The notes under the pieces are model-generated. The model worked only from the letters and a program-made list of their open reading frames with translations, searched no databases and was not told the origin of the DNA. This document shows, piece after piece, positions 50,596-62,263 of a DNA stretch of 64,000 bases (position 1 is its first letter; every line of letters starts with the position of its first letter). Source of the stretch: Mycolicibacterium neoaurum ATCC 25795 (GTDB taxonomy: Bacteria > Actinomycetota > Actinomycetes > Mycobacteriales > Mycobacteriaceae). The stretch lies in the NCBI RefSeq assembly GCF_000691525.1, contig NZ_JMDW01000008.1:310001-374000 (forward strand), written 5' to 3'. The position numbers were made by a program, and so were the translations under genes.

Positions 50596-50970
50596 ATGCC
50601 AACCATCAACCAGCTGGTCCGCAAGGGTCGCCGCGACAAGGTCGCCAAGGTCAAGACCGCGGCCCTCAAGGGCAGTCCGCAGCGTCGCGGCGTGTGCACT
50701 CGCGTGTACACCACCACCCCGAAGAAGCCGAACTCGGCGCTTCGCAAGGTCGCCCGCGTTCGCCTGACCAGCGCGGTCGAGGTCACGGCCTATATCCCCG
50801 GTGAGGGCCACAACCTGCAGGAGCACTCGATGGTGCTGGTCCGCGGCGGTCGTGTGAAGGACCTCCCGGGTGTGCGCTACAAGATCATCCGCGGCTCGCT
50901 GGACACCCAGGGTGTCAAGAACCGCAAGCAAGCACGTAGCCGTTACGGCGCCAAGAAGGAGAAAAGCTGA
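50596..50970 (+). CDS. rpsL: 30S ribosomal protein S12
   Basis: 124 residues, normal mycobacterial length. '[14 protein letters not shown]' start, decoding-site loops '[13 protein letters not shown]' (Lys43) and '[13 protein letters not shown]' (Lys88). Both lysines are the streptomycin-susceptible residues. It shapes the decoding centre of the 30S subunit. ATG at 50596 is fixed by the conserved N terminus. Its stop shares one base with the rpsG start (TGATG), and the genes form the str operon with fusA and tuf. Confidence 0.98.
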   Translation: MPTINQLVRKGRRDKVAKVKTAALKGSPQRRGVCTRVYTTTPKKPNSALRKVARVRLTSAVEVTAYIPGEGHNLQEHSMVLVRGGRVKDLPGVRYKIIRGSLDTQGVKNRKQARSRYGAKKEKS

Positions 50971-51440
50971 TGCCGCGCAAGGGCCCCGCGCCGAAGCGTC
51001 CGTTGGTCAACGACCCCGTCTACGGGTCGCAGCTGGTCACCCAGCTGGTCAACAAGGTGCTGCTGGACGGTAAGAAGTCGCTCGCCGAGCGCATCGTCTA
51101 CGGCGCTCTCGAGCAGGCTCGGGACAAGACCGGCACCGATCCCGTCGTCACTCTCAAGCGCGCGCTCGACAACGTCAAGCCCGCCCTCGAGGTGCGCAGC
51201 CGCCGTGTCGGTGGCGCCACCTACCAGGTGCCCGTCGAGGTGCGCCCGGACCGGTCCACCACGCTGGCGCTGCGCTGGCTGGTGAGCTTCTCCAAGGCGC
51301 GTCGTGAGAAGACCATGGTCGAGCGCCTCGCCAACGAGATCCTCGATGCGAGCAACGGCCTCGGCGCCGCGGTCAAGCGTCGCGAGGACACGCACAAGAT
51401 GGCCGAAGCAAACCGGGCCTTCGCGCACTACCGCTGGTGA
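50970..51440 (+). CDS. rpsG: 30S ribosomal protein S7
   Basis: 156 residues. '[45 protein letters not shown]' and '[20 protein letters not shown]' are the conserved 16S-rRNA-binding and head-assembly segments, ending '[18 protein letters not shown]'. It nucleates the 30S head and contacts the E site. It overlaps the rpsL stop by one base; fusA follows after 61 bp. Confidence 0.98.
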   Translation: MPRKGPAPKRPLVNDPVYGSQLVTQLVNKVLLDGKKSLAERIVYGALEQARDKTGTDPVVTLKRALDNVKPALEVRSRRVGGATYQVPVEVRPDRSTTLALRWLVSFSKARREKTMVERLANEILDASNGLGAAVKRREDTHKMAEANRAFAHYRW

Positions 51441-51501
51441 TCTTGTCCCTTTTGGGCACACCGGATAGCAATCAAGCAAGCGAAAGAGTGGGAATCTAGC
51501 C

Positions 51502-53586
<2,085 letters not shown>

Positions 53587-53604
<18 letters not shown>

Positions 53605-53682
53605 GAATCGAGGCCGCCCGCGGCCGAGGCTCGGAGCGATCCGGGTGCCGAGCAGACGGCCACGCTAAGGCGACCGGAGAGT
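53587..53682 (+). repeat. 16-bp direct repeat of the fusA 3' end
   Basis: AAGGCGACCGGAGAGT occurs at 53587-53602 (the end of fusA, followed by GA) and at 53667-53682 (followed by AA), 80 bp apart. Both would encode ...KATGE-stop. The 64 bp between the copies are GC-rich. It looks like a small tandem duplication or insertion at the gene end. Confidence 0.8.
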
Positions 53683-53768
53683 AATCCCCGGTGGTCTTGG
53701 CAGACCACACAACTGAACATCATCAATCTGCTTTGTAAGAGCACCAACAAGTCCAGGAGGACACAGAA

Positions 53769-54959
53769 GTGGCGAAGGCGAAGTTCGAGCGGACGAAGCC
53801 GCACGTCAACATCGGGACCATCGGTCACGTTGACCACGGCAAGACCACGCTGACCGCAGCAATCACCAAGGTGCTGCACGACCAGTACCCCGATTTGAAC
53901 GAGTCGCGCGCATTCGACCAGATCGACAATGCGCCCGAGGAGCGTCAGCGCGGTATCACCATCAACATCTCCCACGTGGAGTACCAGACCGAGAAGCGTC
54001 ACTACGCGCACGTCGACGCCCCCGGTCACGCTGACTACATCAAGAACATGATCACCGGTGCCGCGCAGATGGACGGCGCCATCCTTGTGGTCGCCGCCAC
54101 CGACGGCCCGATGCCCCAGACTCGTGAGCACGTGCTGCTCGCGCGCCAGGTCGGCGTGCCCTACATCCTGGTCGCGCTGAACAAGTCCGACATGGTCGAC
54201 GACGAAGAGCTGCTCGAGCTCGTCGAGATGGAGGTCCGCGAACTGCTGGCCGCTCAGGACTTCGACGAGGAGGCCCCCGTGGTCCGCGTCTCGGCGCTCA
54301 AGGCGCTCGAGGGCGACGAGAAGTGGGTCAAGTCGGTCCAGGAGCTCATGGCTGCTGTCGACGAGTCGATCCCGGACCCGGTTCGCGAGACCGAGAAGCC
54401 GTTCCTCATGCCCGTCGAGGACGTCTTCACCATCACCGGTCGTGGCACCGTGGTGACCGGTCGCGTCGAGCGTGGCGTGATCAACGTCAACGAGGAAGTC
54501 GAGATCGTCGGCATCCGCCCGGAGACCACCAAGACCACCGTCACCGGTGTCGAGATGTTCCGCAAGCTGCTCGATCAGGGCCAGGCCGGTGACAACGTCG
54601 GTCTGCTGGTTCGTGGCATCAAGCGCGAAGATGTCGAGCGTGGCCAGGTCGTCGTGAAGCCCGGCACCACCACCCCGCACACCGAGTTCGAGGGCAGCGT
54701 CTACATCCTGTCCAAGGACGAGGGTGGCCGCCACACGCCGTTCTTCAACAACTACCGTCCGCAGTTCTACTTCCGTACCACGGACGTGACCGGCGTGGTG
54801 ACCCTCGCCGAGGGCACCGAGATGGTGATGCCCGGTGACAACACCGACATCTCTGTCAAGCTGATCCAGCCGGTCGCCATGGACGAGGGCCTGCGGTTCG
54901 CCATCCGTGAGGGTGGACGCACCGTCGGCGCCGGCCGTGTCACCAAGATCATCAAGTGA
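53769..54959 (+). CDS. tuf: Elongation factor Tu
   Basis: 396 residues. G1 'GHVDHGKTT' near 19-27, effector '[30 protein letters not shown]', G4 'NKSDMVDD' and domains II/III with '[13 protein letters not shown]' and '[24 protein letters not shown]'. It delivers aminoacyl-tRNA to the ribosome with GTP and interacts with the L7/L12 stalk. GTG at 53769 with AGGAGG 10 bases upstream. Last gene of the str operon; a strong terminator follows. Confidence 0.98.
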   Translation: MAKAKFERTKPHVNIGTIGHVDHGKTTLTAAITKVLHDQYPDLNESRAFDQIDNAPEERQRGITINISHVEYQTEKRHYAHVDAPGHADYIKNMITGAAQMDGAILVVAATDGPMPQTREHVLLARQVGVPYILVALNKSDMVDDEELLELVEMEVRELLAAQDFDEEAPVVRVSALKALEGDEKWVKSVQELMAAVDESIPDPVRETEKPFLMPVEDVFTITGRGTVVTGRVERGVINVNEEVEIVGIRPETTKTTVTGVEMFRKLLDQGQAGDNVGLLVRGIKREDVERGQVVVKPGTTTPHTEFEGSVYILSKDEGGRHTPFFNNYRPQFYFRTTDVTGVVTLAEGTEMVMPGDNTDISVKLIQPVAMDEGLRFAIREGGRTVGAGRVTKIIK

Positions 54960-54978
54960 TCTAGCCTCAACAAATCAG

Positions 54979-55017
54979 AGCGGCGCTCACCCGAAAGGGT
55001 GGGCGCCGCTTTGTTGT
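54979..55017 (+). terminator. Intrinsic terminator after tuf
   Basis: AGCGGCGCTCACCC-gaaa-GGGTGGGCGCCGCT (14-bp stem, one G-T type mismatch, GNRA-like loop) followed by TTGTTGTT, between tuf and the convergent sensor kinase gene. Confidence 0.9.
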
Positions 55018-55022
55018 TCGGG

Positions 55023-57290
55023 TCACACGGAGGTGCGGTCGGCTGCAGCTGGTTCGGCGGTGACGGGTTCGGGTACGTCGGCTGCCGCGCACCGCACCGT
55101 CAGCCAGGCCATATCTGAGGTGATGGTCAGTTCCAGATCGTCTGCCCCGGCGGGCACGTGCGCGTGCAGACCGGTGGTGTCCTGGAGATCAGGACACACG
55201 ATGCTCGCGGTGAGACCGTCCCGATCGCTGGTCAGTGCGATGCGTGCCGACGTGCGCGACAGTCCGAGGGCATAGCTCAGCACGTCGACGACGCGATCGA
55301 TGGCGTGCTCATCGAGAGCGGGCACCGCACCGTCAACGTGCACCGAGACGTCGATCCCGCGGCTCTCGGCATTGTCGATGGCGGGCCGAAGCCGTTGCAG
55401 CAATGGATGATCGAAGCTTGCCGACTGGTCGAAAAGTACGCGCATGTGCTGACATTCCACGCGGGCCTTGCGGCGGAACGTCTCATCGAGCGGTTGCATG
55501 GTCGTCAACTGCTCAAGGAGCGGAACGACATTCGCGATCAGCTGCGCGTAACGACGGTTGTACTCTGCCGACAGTGCCTGCGCGACCTGATCTCTGGCCA
55601 GCAGCTGCACGCCGCGCACGGTCTCGGTGTGCGCCGCGGTCCCGGCGTCGGCAAGCAGACCGTAGATGAGCAGAACCCATACCTGGACGGTGAGGATGCT
55701 GGCGGTACCCAATCCGATGTTCACCAGCGTCTCCGCGCTCGGATTGCGGATCAACACCGCCACCGCAGGGATCACCCAGTACAGGATCAGGATGACGGCC
55801 GCACGCGGTGTCGGCAGCTTCAAGAGCAACGGCAGCAGGCACCAACCGGTCGCTCCCTGTGACCAGTGTGCCTGGGTGCCCACCGCGTCGGCAGGAATCG
55901 ACATCGACTGGACGAGCATCAGTATCAGCAGGATGACCATCCCGATGGCCATCGGGATGCCGCGCCGTCCCAGCAACGCGGGCAGCGCGCTGAGAGTACA
56001 GGCCACCGCGCCCACGGCCAGCCAGCCCTGTAGTGCGCCGTGGTTCACCGAGAAGGGCGCCGTCGCAAGCACATTCAATACGGCATAGGCTGTCATCACC
56101 AGGATGAATCGGGTCCTGGTTCGTGCTATGAGGCGGTCCGGATCTTCGATGTCGGCGGAGCGATTTGCGTCGGCAAATTCCAGCTCGACGGTGGTACCCG
56201 CGCTGGGGCTTGAGTCTATCGTCGCGGTCCCACCACACTGCGTCATCCGCCCATGCACCGACGCCGAAAGGCCGAACCCGGCCGGAGTCATCCCGGCGTC
56301 GAAACCCACACCGTCATCAGTGAATCTGACTCGGCGCTGGTCGACATCGATGGTCACCAAGGTCGCCCGGGCATGCCTGTCTACATTGGTCAACGCCTCC
56401 CGGCTCGCAGCGATGACCGCGTTGGCGATGGGACCGTCCAGCCACATCTCGGCTCGGCCGGTGAACCGTACCGGCGTGGCCAGATGAGCGGCGAGGTCAC
56501 GCAGCGCACCGACGAGTTCGGTGAGTCCCGCCGGGGGTTGTACCGGTTCGCGAGCGAGGACCGCCAGATCACGGCGGGCCTGTTCGGCAAGCCTGACGGC
56601 TGGAACGTCGGCGTCCTGGCCCGCCAGTAGCAGTGTCGAGGCCACCGTGTCATGGAGCAACCGGGTCTGCTCACGGTCGTAGGCGCGTACGGCGGCGCTG
56701 ACGGTCTCGGCGATCTCGGCGGCTTTCCTGGCGTTGCGGGCACTGTCGACGGCGCCCGCCACCCGCAGGACGACGAACCGCATCACATACGACGCGGCCC
56801 ATTGCAGTGCGAAGTAGTACAAGTTGAAGATCTCTTGGACGTGTGACCAGCCGATCACCTGGGCGGACCCGTAGGCGTACGCCGTGGCGATCGTCAACGT
56901 CATCGGTAGTGAGACGCGGGCAGGCAGCGAGAGCGTGAAGGAGATGACGGCTGTACCGGCGATGGCGACCGGCGCGCAGTTGGATCGGTGGAAGTCAGGC
57001 CCGGACACCAGCAGCGGGACAGCCATGCACACGGCCACGGTGACGAGGAAATCCGCTGCGATCAGCGCGCGCCGCGGTGACCGGGTCAGCAGGCGGTATA
57101 TGGACCAGCCGCCGATGCCGATCAGCAGCAGTCGGCCCGCCGGTGCCGCCATGTCGGTCAGGTCCACGGCCACCGTCAGCGCGACAAGGACGTTGGCGGC
57201 GTGCCGCATCAGGAACGCGGCCGTACCGGTTCGTTCGAGGATATGGCGCCGCGCGGAATCCCGTGCGGCGCCCAGCGATATGGTGCTCAC
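55023..57290 (-). CDS. Two-module membrane sensor histidine kinase (paralogue 1)
   Basis: 755 residues with an unusual order. A first membrane block (about 30-178) is followed by a NarL-type kinase module: phosphoacceptor 'LLHDTVAST' (His213), N-box 'REALTNVDRH' (Asn302) and G-box 'DDGVGF' (325-330). Then come a second membrane block (about 393-547) and a second helical/ATPase-like module (about 560-755). The second module lacks N- and G-boxes, so it is probably regulatory or dimer-forming. GTG at 57290. It lies 116 bp downstream of its response regulator gene, all on the minus strand. The stimulus is unknown. Confidence 0.8.
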   Translation of the reverse strand: MSTISLGAARDSARRHILERTGTAAFLMRHAANVLVALTVAVDLTDMAAPAGRLLLIGIGGWSIYRLLTRSPRRALIAADFLVTVAVCMAVPLLVSGPDFHRSNCAPVAIAGTAVISFTLSLPARVSLPMTLTIATAYAYGSAQVIGWSHVQEIFNLYYFALQWAASYVMRFVVLRVAGAVDSARNARKAAEIAETVSAAVRAYDREQTRLLHDTVASTLLLAGQDADVPAVRLAEQARRDLAVLAREPVQPPAGLTELVGALRDLAAHLATPVRFTGRAEMWLDGPIANAVIAASREALTNVDRHARATLVTIDVDQRRVRFTDDGVGFDAGMTPAGFGLSASVHGRMTQCGGTATIDSSPSAGTTVELEFADANRSADIEDPDRLIARTRTRFILVMTAYAVLNVLATAPFSVNHGALQGWLAVGAVACTLSALPALLGRRGIPMAIGMVILLILMLVQSMSIPADAVGTQAHWSQGATGWCLLPLLLKLPTPRAAVILILYWVIPAVAVLIRNPSAETLVNIGLGTASILTVQVWVLLIYGLLADAGTAAHTETVRGVQLLARDQVAQALSAEYNRRYAQLIANVVPLLEQLTTMQPLDETFRRKARVECQHMRVLFDQSASFDHPLLQRLRPAIDNAESRGIDVSVHVDGAVPALDEHAIDRVVDVLSYALGLSRTSARIALTSDRDGLTASIVCPDLQDTTGLHAHVPAGADDLELTITSDMAWLTVRCAAADVPEPVTAEPAAADRTSV

Positions 57291-57406
57291 CTGGTCAGGA
57301 ACAAGACGACGACCCCCCGGTTGCGTATTGCCGCATGGTAACGACGCGTCAACCGCTGTGCTGTCCTCCCTTTGACGTAATCACCGCAGCGGGCCTGCGA
57401 TTCGCG

Positions 57407-58087
57407 TCACAGGTCGTCGACGTTGATCATCCCGTCCTGGATGGCGCGCGCAACCAACGCGGCCTTGGTCGGTGCCGGTCGGCCGGCGGCGGCGTACTTG
57501 GCCCGGATACGTTGCAGATGTGTGCGCACGGTGGCAGGGGAGATGAACAATCGCTGGCCGACGAGGTCCTTGCTCTCGGTCTGGAACCAGGCCACCAACA
57601 CCTCGCGCTCCCGTGCGGCCAGCGCAGGCCGGCCCGCACGGGAGTCGCTGTGCAGGGCACCCGCCATCCGTGGCCCGACATAGGCAGTGTCGGTGCCGGC
57701 AGCGCGGATTGCGTCGATCAGGTGGCGTTTGCCCTCTGACTTCACCAGGTAAGTGACGGCGCCGTAGTCGAGGCACTGCAGGATCACCTCGTTGTGTTCC
57801 AGATGCGAGTAGACGACGACCCGGTGGCCGGCGTCAGCTATCCGGGCTATCGCTGCGAAATCTGGCTTTCGGCTGGTGAGTTCGAGATCCAGCACCACCG
57901 CCTGCACGTCGGCCGACGGGTGCGGGTGAGCCGCGAGGAAGGACTCGGAATCGAAGTAGCAGTCAGCTACCGCAATCGGAGGATCGGCGGCCGCACACCA
58001 GGATCGCACACCGCTGTGGATGACGTCATGGTCGTCGACGACGGCGATGGACAGCGTGGCGGTCGAGAGATCGGAACGGTCAGGCAA
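57407..58087 (-). CDS. NarL-family response regulator (partner of kinase 1)
   Basis: About 226 residues. The receiver domain starts 'IAVVDDHDVIHSGVRSW' (acidic pair), has the phosphoacceptor region 'AVVLDLELTS' and the conserved Lys in 'YLVKSEGKR'. A C-terminal LuxR-type helix-turn-helix follows: 'LAAREREVLVAWFQTESKDLVGQRLFISPATVRTHLQRIRAKY'. TTG at 58087 is preferred because GGGGGAG (58096-58102) lies 8 bases upstream; the ATG at 58153 would put the 16-bp tandem repeats into the protein. A close paralogue is encoded at 58174-58833. Confidence 0.8.
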   Translation of the reverse strand: MPDRSDLSTATLSIAVVDDHDVIHSGVRSWCAAADPPIAVADCYFDSESFLAAHPHPSADVQAVVLDLELTSRKPDFAAIARIADAGHRVVVYSHLEHNEVILQCLDYGAVTYLVKSEGKRHLIDAIRAAGTDTAYVGPRMAGALHSDSRAGRPALAAREREVLVAWFQTESKDLVGQRLFISPATVRTHLQRIRAKYAAAGRPAPTKAALVARAIQDGMINVDDL

Positions 58088-58102
58088 TGCGGTAGCTCCC
58101 CC

Positions 58103-58150
58103 GGTGGTGACGACGCAAGGTGGTGACGACGCAAGGTGGTGACGACGCAG
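58103..58150. repeat. Three 16-bp tandem repeats upstream of response regulator 1
   Basis: GGTGGTGACGACGCAA occurs three times in a row (58103-58118, 58119-58134, 58135-58150, the last ending G). They lie between the two response-regulator genes, just before the ribosome binding site of the one at 57407-58087. The number of copies could vary between strains. Confidence 0.85.
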
Positions 58151-58173
58151 CACTATCGCATGAGCATCGGCGG

Positions 58174-58833
58174 CTACAGATCCTCGATGCTCAGGATCCC
58201 GTCCTGCACCGCGCGCGCGATCAGCGCCGCCTTGGTGGGTGCGGGCCGTCCGACCGCAGCATACTTCGCCCGGGCGCGTTGCAGATGCGTTCGCACCGTG
58301 GATGGTTCGATGAACAGTCGCTTCGCGACGAACTCCTTGTTCTCGGTCTGGAACCAGGCGATTAGCACCTCGCGTTCGCGGGTGCTCAGGCCGGGTCGTC
58401 CCACGGTCCGGTCGTTGAACAGTGCCTTGGCCATCCGCGGCCCCACATACGGGGTGTTGGCCCGCGCCGCGTAGATGGCGTCGAAGAGGTGCTGCTTGTC
58501 CTCACTCTTGGCCAGGAAAGTGCTGGCGCCGGCGTCGAGGCTGGTCAGGATCACCTCGTCGGTGGCCATATGTGAGTAGACGATCACCCGATGCCCGGCC
58601 TCGCAGACCTCGCTCAGGGTGTCGAACTCCGGCTGGAAGCGGTCGTACTGCAGGTCGAACACCACGACCTCGATATCGTGGCCGCCCTCGGGGTAATCGG
58701 TCAGGAATGTCTTCGGATGGTTGTATTCGGCGACGAGTTGTATCGGCGGATCTTGTTCGGCAAACCACGCCCGCACGCCGGCGTGGATCACGTCATGGTC
58801 GTCGATCAACACCACCGACACGGCGTCTGTCAT
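58174..58833 (-). CDS. NarL-family response regulator (partner of kinase 2)
   Basis: 219 residues. Receiver 'VVLIDDHDVIHAGVRAWF', phosphoacceptor 'EVVVFDLQYDRF', conserved Lys in 'TFLAKSEDKQHL'. The LuxR-type helix-turn-helix 'LSTREREVLIAWFQTENKEFVAKRLFIEPSTVRTHLQRARAKYAAVGRPAPTKAAL' is nearly the same as in the paralogue at 57407-58087. ATG at 58833 is used; an in-frame ATG at 58866 with GGTGA upstream is a fair alternative. A sensor kinase gene of the same double-module type lies upstream (59001-61304). Confidence 0.8.
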   Translation of the reverse strand: MTDAVSVVLIDDHDVIHAGVRAWFAEQDPPIQLVAEYNHPKTFLTDYPEGGHDIEVVVFDLQYDRFQPEFDTLSEVCEAGHRVIVYSHMATDEVILTSLDAGASTFLAKSEDKQHLFDAIYAARANTPYVGPRMAKALFNDRTVGRPGLSTREREVLIAWFQTENKEFVAKRLFIEPSTVRTHLQRARAKYAAVGRPAPTKAALIARAVQDGILSIEDL

Positions 58834-59000
58834 GCTCCCCGCCCTGCGACTTACCGTCTCCATCATGTATTTCACCCAAGAATCAGCGTTCCAGCAAGTG
58901 GTCCGCACCCCGTCCCCGTGAGAGGACTGTACTACTCGCGCGCGCGTTTTGTTGCCCAAGATGAAGTTATGGCTAACTGAATTGTCGCAGCGGTAGATAT

Positions 59001-61304
59001 TCAGGCGATATCGACGCGCTCGGCGTCGGCGGCGATCGCGTTGTCTTCCCGTTCCAGAAACCGGTGGTGGACACTCACCCAGATGGTGTCGTCGATCTCG
59101 GTGACCTCGATCCGCGGTGTGTCCGGGCCGCCGGGATGGGAGGTGATGTCGGTACCGCTGCTATCGCAGATGATGCTGGCGACGACCTCATCGGGTGCCG
59201 AAACCAACCCCACCCTGGCATGCCGGGCGGCCGTCGCCAGCGTGGCGGCCACCGGTTCCAACAACCGGCGGCGCTCCTCGGCGGCGAGCTCGGGCAGCTC
59301 GTGGTCGGTGTTCAGCGACACCACCACCCCGCGCTGGTCGGCGGCCTCGATGGCGGGGCGCAGGTCGGCGACCAGCGGATTGCCGGTGGTGCGGGCCTGG
59401 TAGATGTAGAGCCGGAGGCGGCGCGACTCGATACGCGCGCGCCACCGGGTATCGGCGTCGATGGTGCCGGTGCTGAGGGTCTGCAGCAGCGGGAAGACGC
59501 CCTGGATCAGTTCCGAATTGCGCCGCATGTAGTCCTCGTGCAGCGCTTGGGCGATACGTCGCTGGGCATCCTGAGCCCAGCGCTCCCGGCTCTCCTGCAC
59601 GGCGGTGGCGTGGGCGCGCCGCAGCCACGCCGGGAACGCCAGGACCAACAGCTGCACGACGAACACCCCGGCGGTGTGCAGAGCGAGGTTGAATGCCGCC
59701 GCCATGCCCGGATACTGGACGAAGTTCAGTATGCCGGTGGTCAGCCAGAACAGCACCATCACCGACACCGAGATCTGCCAGGGTCTGCGCAGCAGGTAGG
59801 GCAGGACGCACAGCGTGGTCGCGGCCAGGGTCCACTGGATGGGGCTGCCGAGTTGATCGTCGGGCAGCAGCAGGGACTGTGCGCCGACCACCACACCCAT
59901 GGTGGCCATGGCGGGGACCGTCAGATCGGGCGCGCGGCCGAGAACAGTGGGCAGCGCACCGAGGGCCACCAGCACCGCGATCGCGCCGAGGACCAGGTGC
60001 ACAATCGGATCAGGGGTGCGAAATGCCGTGTTCGGCACCGCAACCGCGAGCTGCAGCACGGCGATCGCGATGATCGCGATACCGAATCGGACCAGGATGC
60101 GCTCGGTCAACTGGTCGACATACGCGGGTAACGGATCGTCGGCCGCTGTGCGTGTGCGATTCCAGGTGAGGGTGATGGCGGTGCCTTCGCCGGGTGCCGA
60201 GCGCACCGATGCGTTGCCCCCGGCGCGACGCATCCGGCCGACGATCGATTCGGCAACCCCATGGCCCAGGCTGGTGCGCATCGGGTCGAAGCCGACGCCG
60301 TCATCGGTGACGACGATGCGCGACGGTGTGATGTCGATCGTGATTCGTGTTGCGCGCGCGTGGCGTTCGGCGTTGTTCAGCGACTCGCGCACCACCGCGA
60401 CGACGGCATGGGCGGACCTGCCCGCCAGGACGAGTTCGGGCACCCCGGTGAGATCCACCGGGGTGCTCACATGTCCTATCTCGGCCCGCAATGCCGCGAC
60501 GATGTCGATCTCGGCATGCGGCGGAGCGCCAGGATTGTCCTGCGCCAGCAGAGCCAGGTCGCGTCGGGCCTGCGCGGCAATGCGGTCGGGGGAGATCTTG
60601 GCGCCCTCGCCGACGAGGTGCAGGGTGGAGGCCGCGGTGTCGTGCACGAGAGCCATGTGTTCGAGTTCGTTGTCGCGCATCGCCGCGGTGAGGGCATCGC
60701 GCAGGGCGGCTTCGTTGTTGGCGCTGCGCGCCTGGTCGACGCGGCGCGCGACGGAGCGTGCGGTCAGCAGCAGTGCGGTGGTGGCCACCCACTGGATGGG
60801 CAGCACGTAGTAGATCGTCGGCAGGTGGGCAACCCCGGCCCAGCCGATCACCTGCGCGCAGCCCGCGGCATAGGTCGCCGTGATGGCCAGTGCCGCAGGC
60901 AGACTCCATTTCGGTGGCGCGGCAAGGGCGACACAGATGACCCCGGTGCCGGCGATCACCTGCGGGACGGAGTTGGTGTAGAGCAATTGTGGGTCGAAGC
61001 CGAACACCGGGACGGTGGCAGAGACGGCCAGCACGTACCCGAAATCGATGGACAGTTGCAGCGGTGCCGTGGACCGGGTCAGTAAGCGGTAGATCGCCCA
61101 CCACACCAGCAGCGCCAGCCCGATGACACCCACCGAGCTCTCTGGTGTGCCGGGTAGGAGCAGTGCGCTACCGCAGGCGACGAGGGTGGCGCAGTTGAGC
61201 AGGATGACTGCGATTTCCTGTGCACCGTTGACGACCTGCCGCTCGGACACGTCCGCTGCGAGGTCGTGGCCGCTCCTGGGCACAGGCATGTTCTTACCAA
61301 ACAT
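59001..61304 (-). CDS. Two-module membrane sensor histidine kinase (paralogue 2)
   Basis: 767 residues with the same plan as the kinase at 55023-57290. First membrane block about 30-180, kinase module with 'ALVHDTAAST' (His221), N-box 'RESLNNAERH' (Asn311) and 'DDGVGFD' (334-340), second membrane block about 400-560, then a C-terminal module without N- or G-box. The C-terminal part shares 'LRPAIEAADQRGVVVSLN' with its paralogue. ATG at 61304; a second ATG at 61289 is possible. It stands upstream of response regulator 2 on the same strand (167 bp), and is divergent from the SHOCT gene. Confidence 0.8.
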   Translation of the reverse strand: MFGKNMPVPRSGHDLAADVSERQVVNGAQEIAVILLNCATLVACGSALLLPGTPESSVGVIGLALLVWWAIYRLLTRSTAPLQLSIDFGYVLAVSATVPVFGFDPQLLYTNSVPQVIAGTGVICVALAAPPKWSLPAALAITATYAAGCAQVIGWAGVAHLPTIYYVLPIQWVATTALLLTARSVARRVDQARSANNEAALRDALTAAMRDNELEHMALVHDTAASTLHLVGEGAKISPDRIAAQARRDLALLAQDNPGAPPHAEIDIVAALRAEIGHVSTPVDLTGVPELVLAGRSAHAVVAVVRESLNNAERHARATRITIDITPSRIVVTDDGVGFDPMRTSLGHGVAESIVGRMRRAGGNASVRSAPGEGTAITLTWNRTRTAADDPLPAYVDQLTERILVRFGIAIIAIAVLQLAVAVPNTAFRTPDPIVHLVLGAIAVLVALGALPTVLGRAPDLTVPAMATMGVVVGAQSLLLPDDQLGSPIQWTLAATTLCVLPYLLRRPWQISVSVMVLFWLTTGILNFVQYPGMAAAFNLALHTAGVFVVQLLVLAFPAWLRRAHATAVQESRERWAQDAQRRIAQALHEDYMRRNSELIQGVFPLLQTLSTGTIDADTRWRARIESRRLRLYIYQARTTGNPLVADLRPAIEAADQRGVVVSLNTDHELPELAAEERRRLLEPVAATLATAARHARVGLVSAPDEVVASIICDSSGTDITSHPGGPDTPRIEVTEIDDTIWVSVHHRFLEREDNAIAADAERVDIA

Positions 61305-61432
61305 TCACGTCTAGGTCAGCCATATGGCCGACATCGCCATATGTTAGGGGCATCCGCAGAGCCTGTCCTGCGCTGCGGGTGATGCTCGTCTCCGTCCCAT
61401 TACGCTGTGCCCGTCGAGGTGAGGAGCGTGCG

Positions 61433-62263
61433 ATGGTGTGGCGTTACGTGAAAGCCCAGGCCTGGGTTCTGCTGTGCGGTGGACTCGTGGGGCCGATCTT
61501 CCTGGCCGTCTACTTCGGCACCGGCCAGAGCGAGCTGATGAAGTGGATGTTCTGGGTGGGCCTGTTGATCACCGCGATCGACGTGTTGGCCGCTCTAGGC
61601 CTGGCGACGTACGGGGCCAACGTGCAGGCCCGCACCGAGGCGCTGGAGGCCGACGGGGTGCTGGCGCTGGCCACGATCACCGGCTTGGCCGAGACGAACA
61701 CCCGCATCAACGATCGACCGCTGGTGCGTCTGCAGTTGAACATCGCCGGGCCCGGCATCGCGCCGTTCGCGGCCGAGGATCAGGTGATCGCGGGGGTGGA
61801 CCGGTTGCCGATGCTGACGGCACGTCGGTTGGTGGTGCTGGTCGATCCCGCGACGCACAAGTTCCAGATCGATTGGAACAGGTCGGGTTTGATCAACGGT
61901 TTGATGCCTGCGACGTTCTCGATCGCCGAAGACAACCGGACCTACGATCTGTCCGGCCAGGTGCAACCGCTGATGGAGATCCTGCAGATCCTGAAGGCCA
62001 ACGGTATCGGGATGAACAGCATGGTGGACTTGCGTGACAATCCCGTCGCGCGCGCACAGGTGCAGGCCGTGGTGCGTCGCGCGGCCGCCCAGCGTGCGGC
62101 GGCACCCGAACCGCCGGCAGGCACTACCGCCGCGCCGCCGCAGCCCACTCCCTCGATCAGTACCGCCCAGCGGTTGCAGGAGTTGGAGACATTGCGCGCG
62201 ACCGGCGCGATCACCGACGAGGAGTACACCGCCAAACGCCGGCAGATCATCGCCGAGTTGTAG
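61433..62263 (+). CDS. SHOCT-domain membrane protein of unknown function
   Basis: 276 residues. Two hydrophobic segments at about 8-27 and 36-58 ('WVLLCGGLVGPIFLAVYF' and 'MFWVGLLITAIDVLAALGLA') precede a soluble part with a small beta domain, an alanine/proline-rich linker, and a C-terminal SHOCT motif 'AQRLQELETLRATGAITDEEYTAKRRQIIAEL'. SHOCT is a short helical oligomerisation module. Function unknown. ATG at 61433 follows GGTGAGGAG; the frame from 61379 is not supported. It is divergent from the second sensor kinase gene. Confidence 0.75.
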   Translation: MVWRYVKAQAWVLLCGGLVGPIFLAVYFGTGQSELMKWMFWVGLLITAIDVLAALGLATYGANVQARTEALEADGVLALATITGLAETNTRINDRPLVRLQLNIAGPGIAPFAAEDQVIAGVDRLPMLTARRLVVLVDPATHKFQIDWNRSGLINGLMPATFSIAEDNRTYDLSGQVQPLMEILQILKANGIGMNSMVDLRDNPVARAQVQAVVRRAAAQRAAAPEPPAGTTAAPPQPTPSISTAQRLQELETLRATGAITDEEYTAKRRQIIAEL

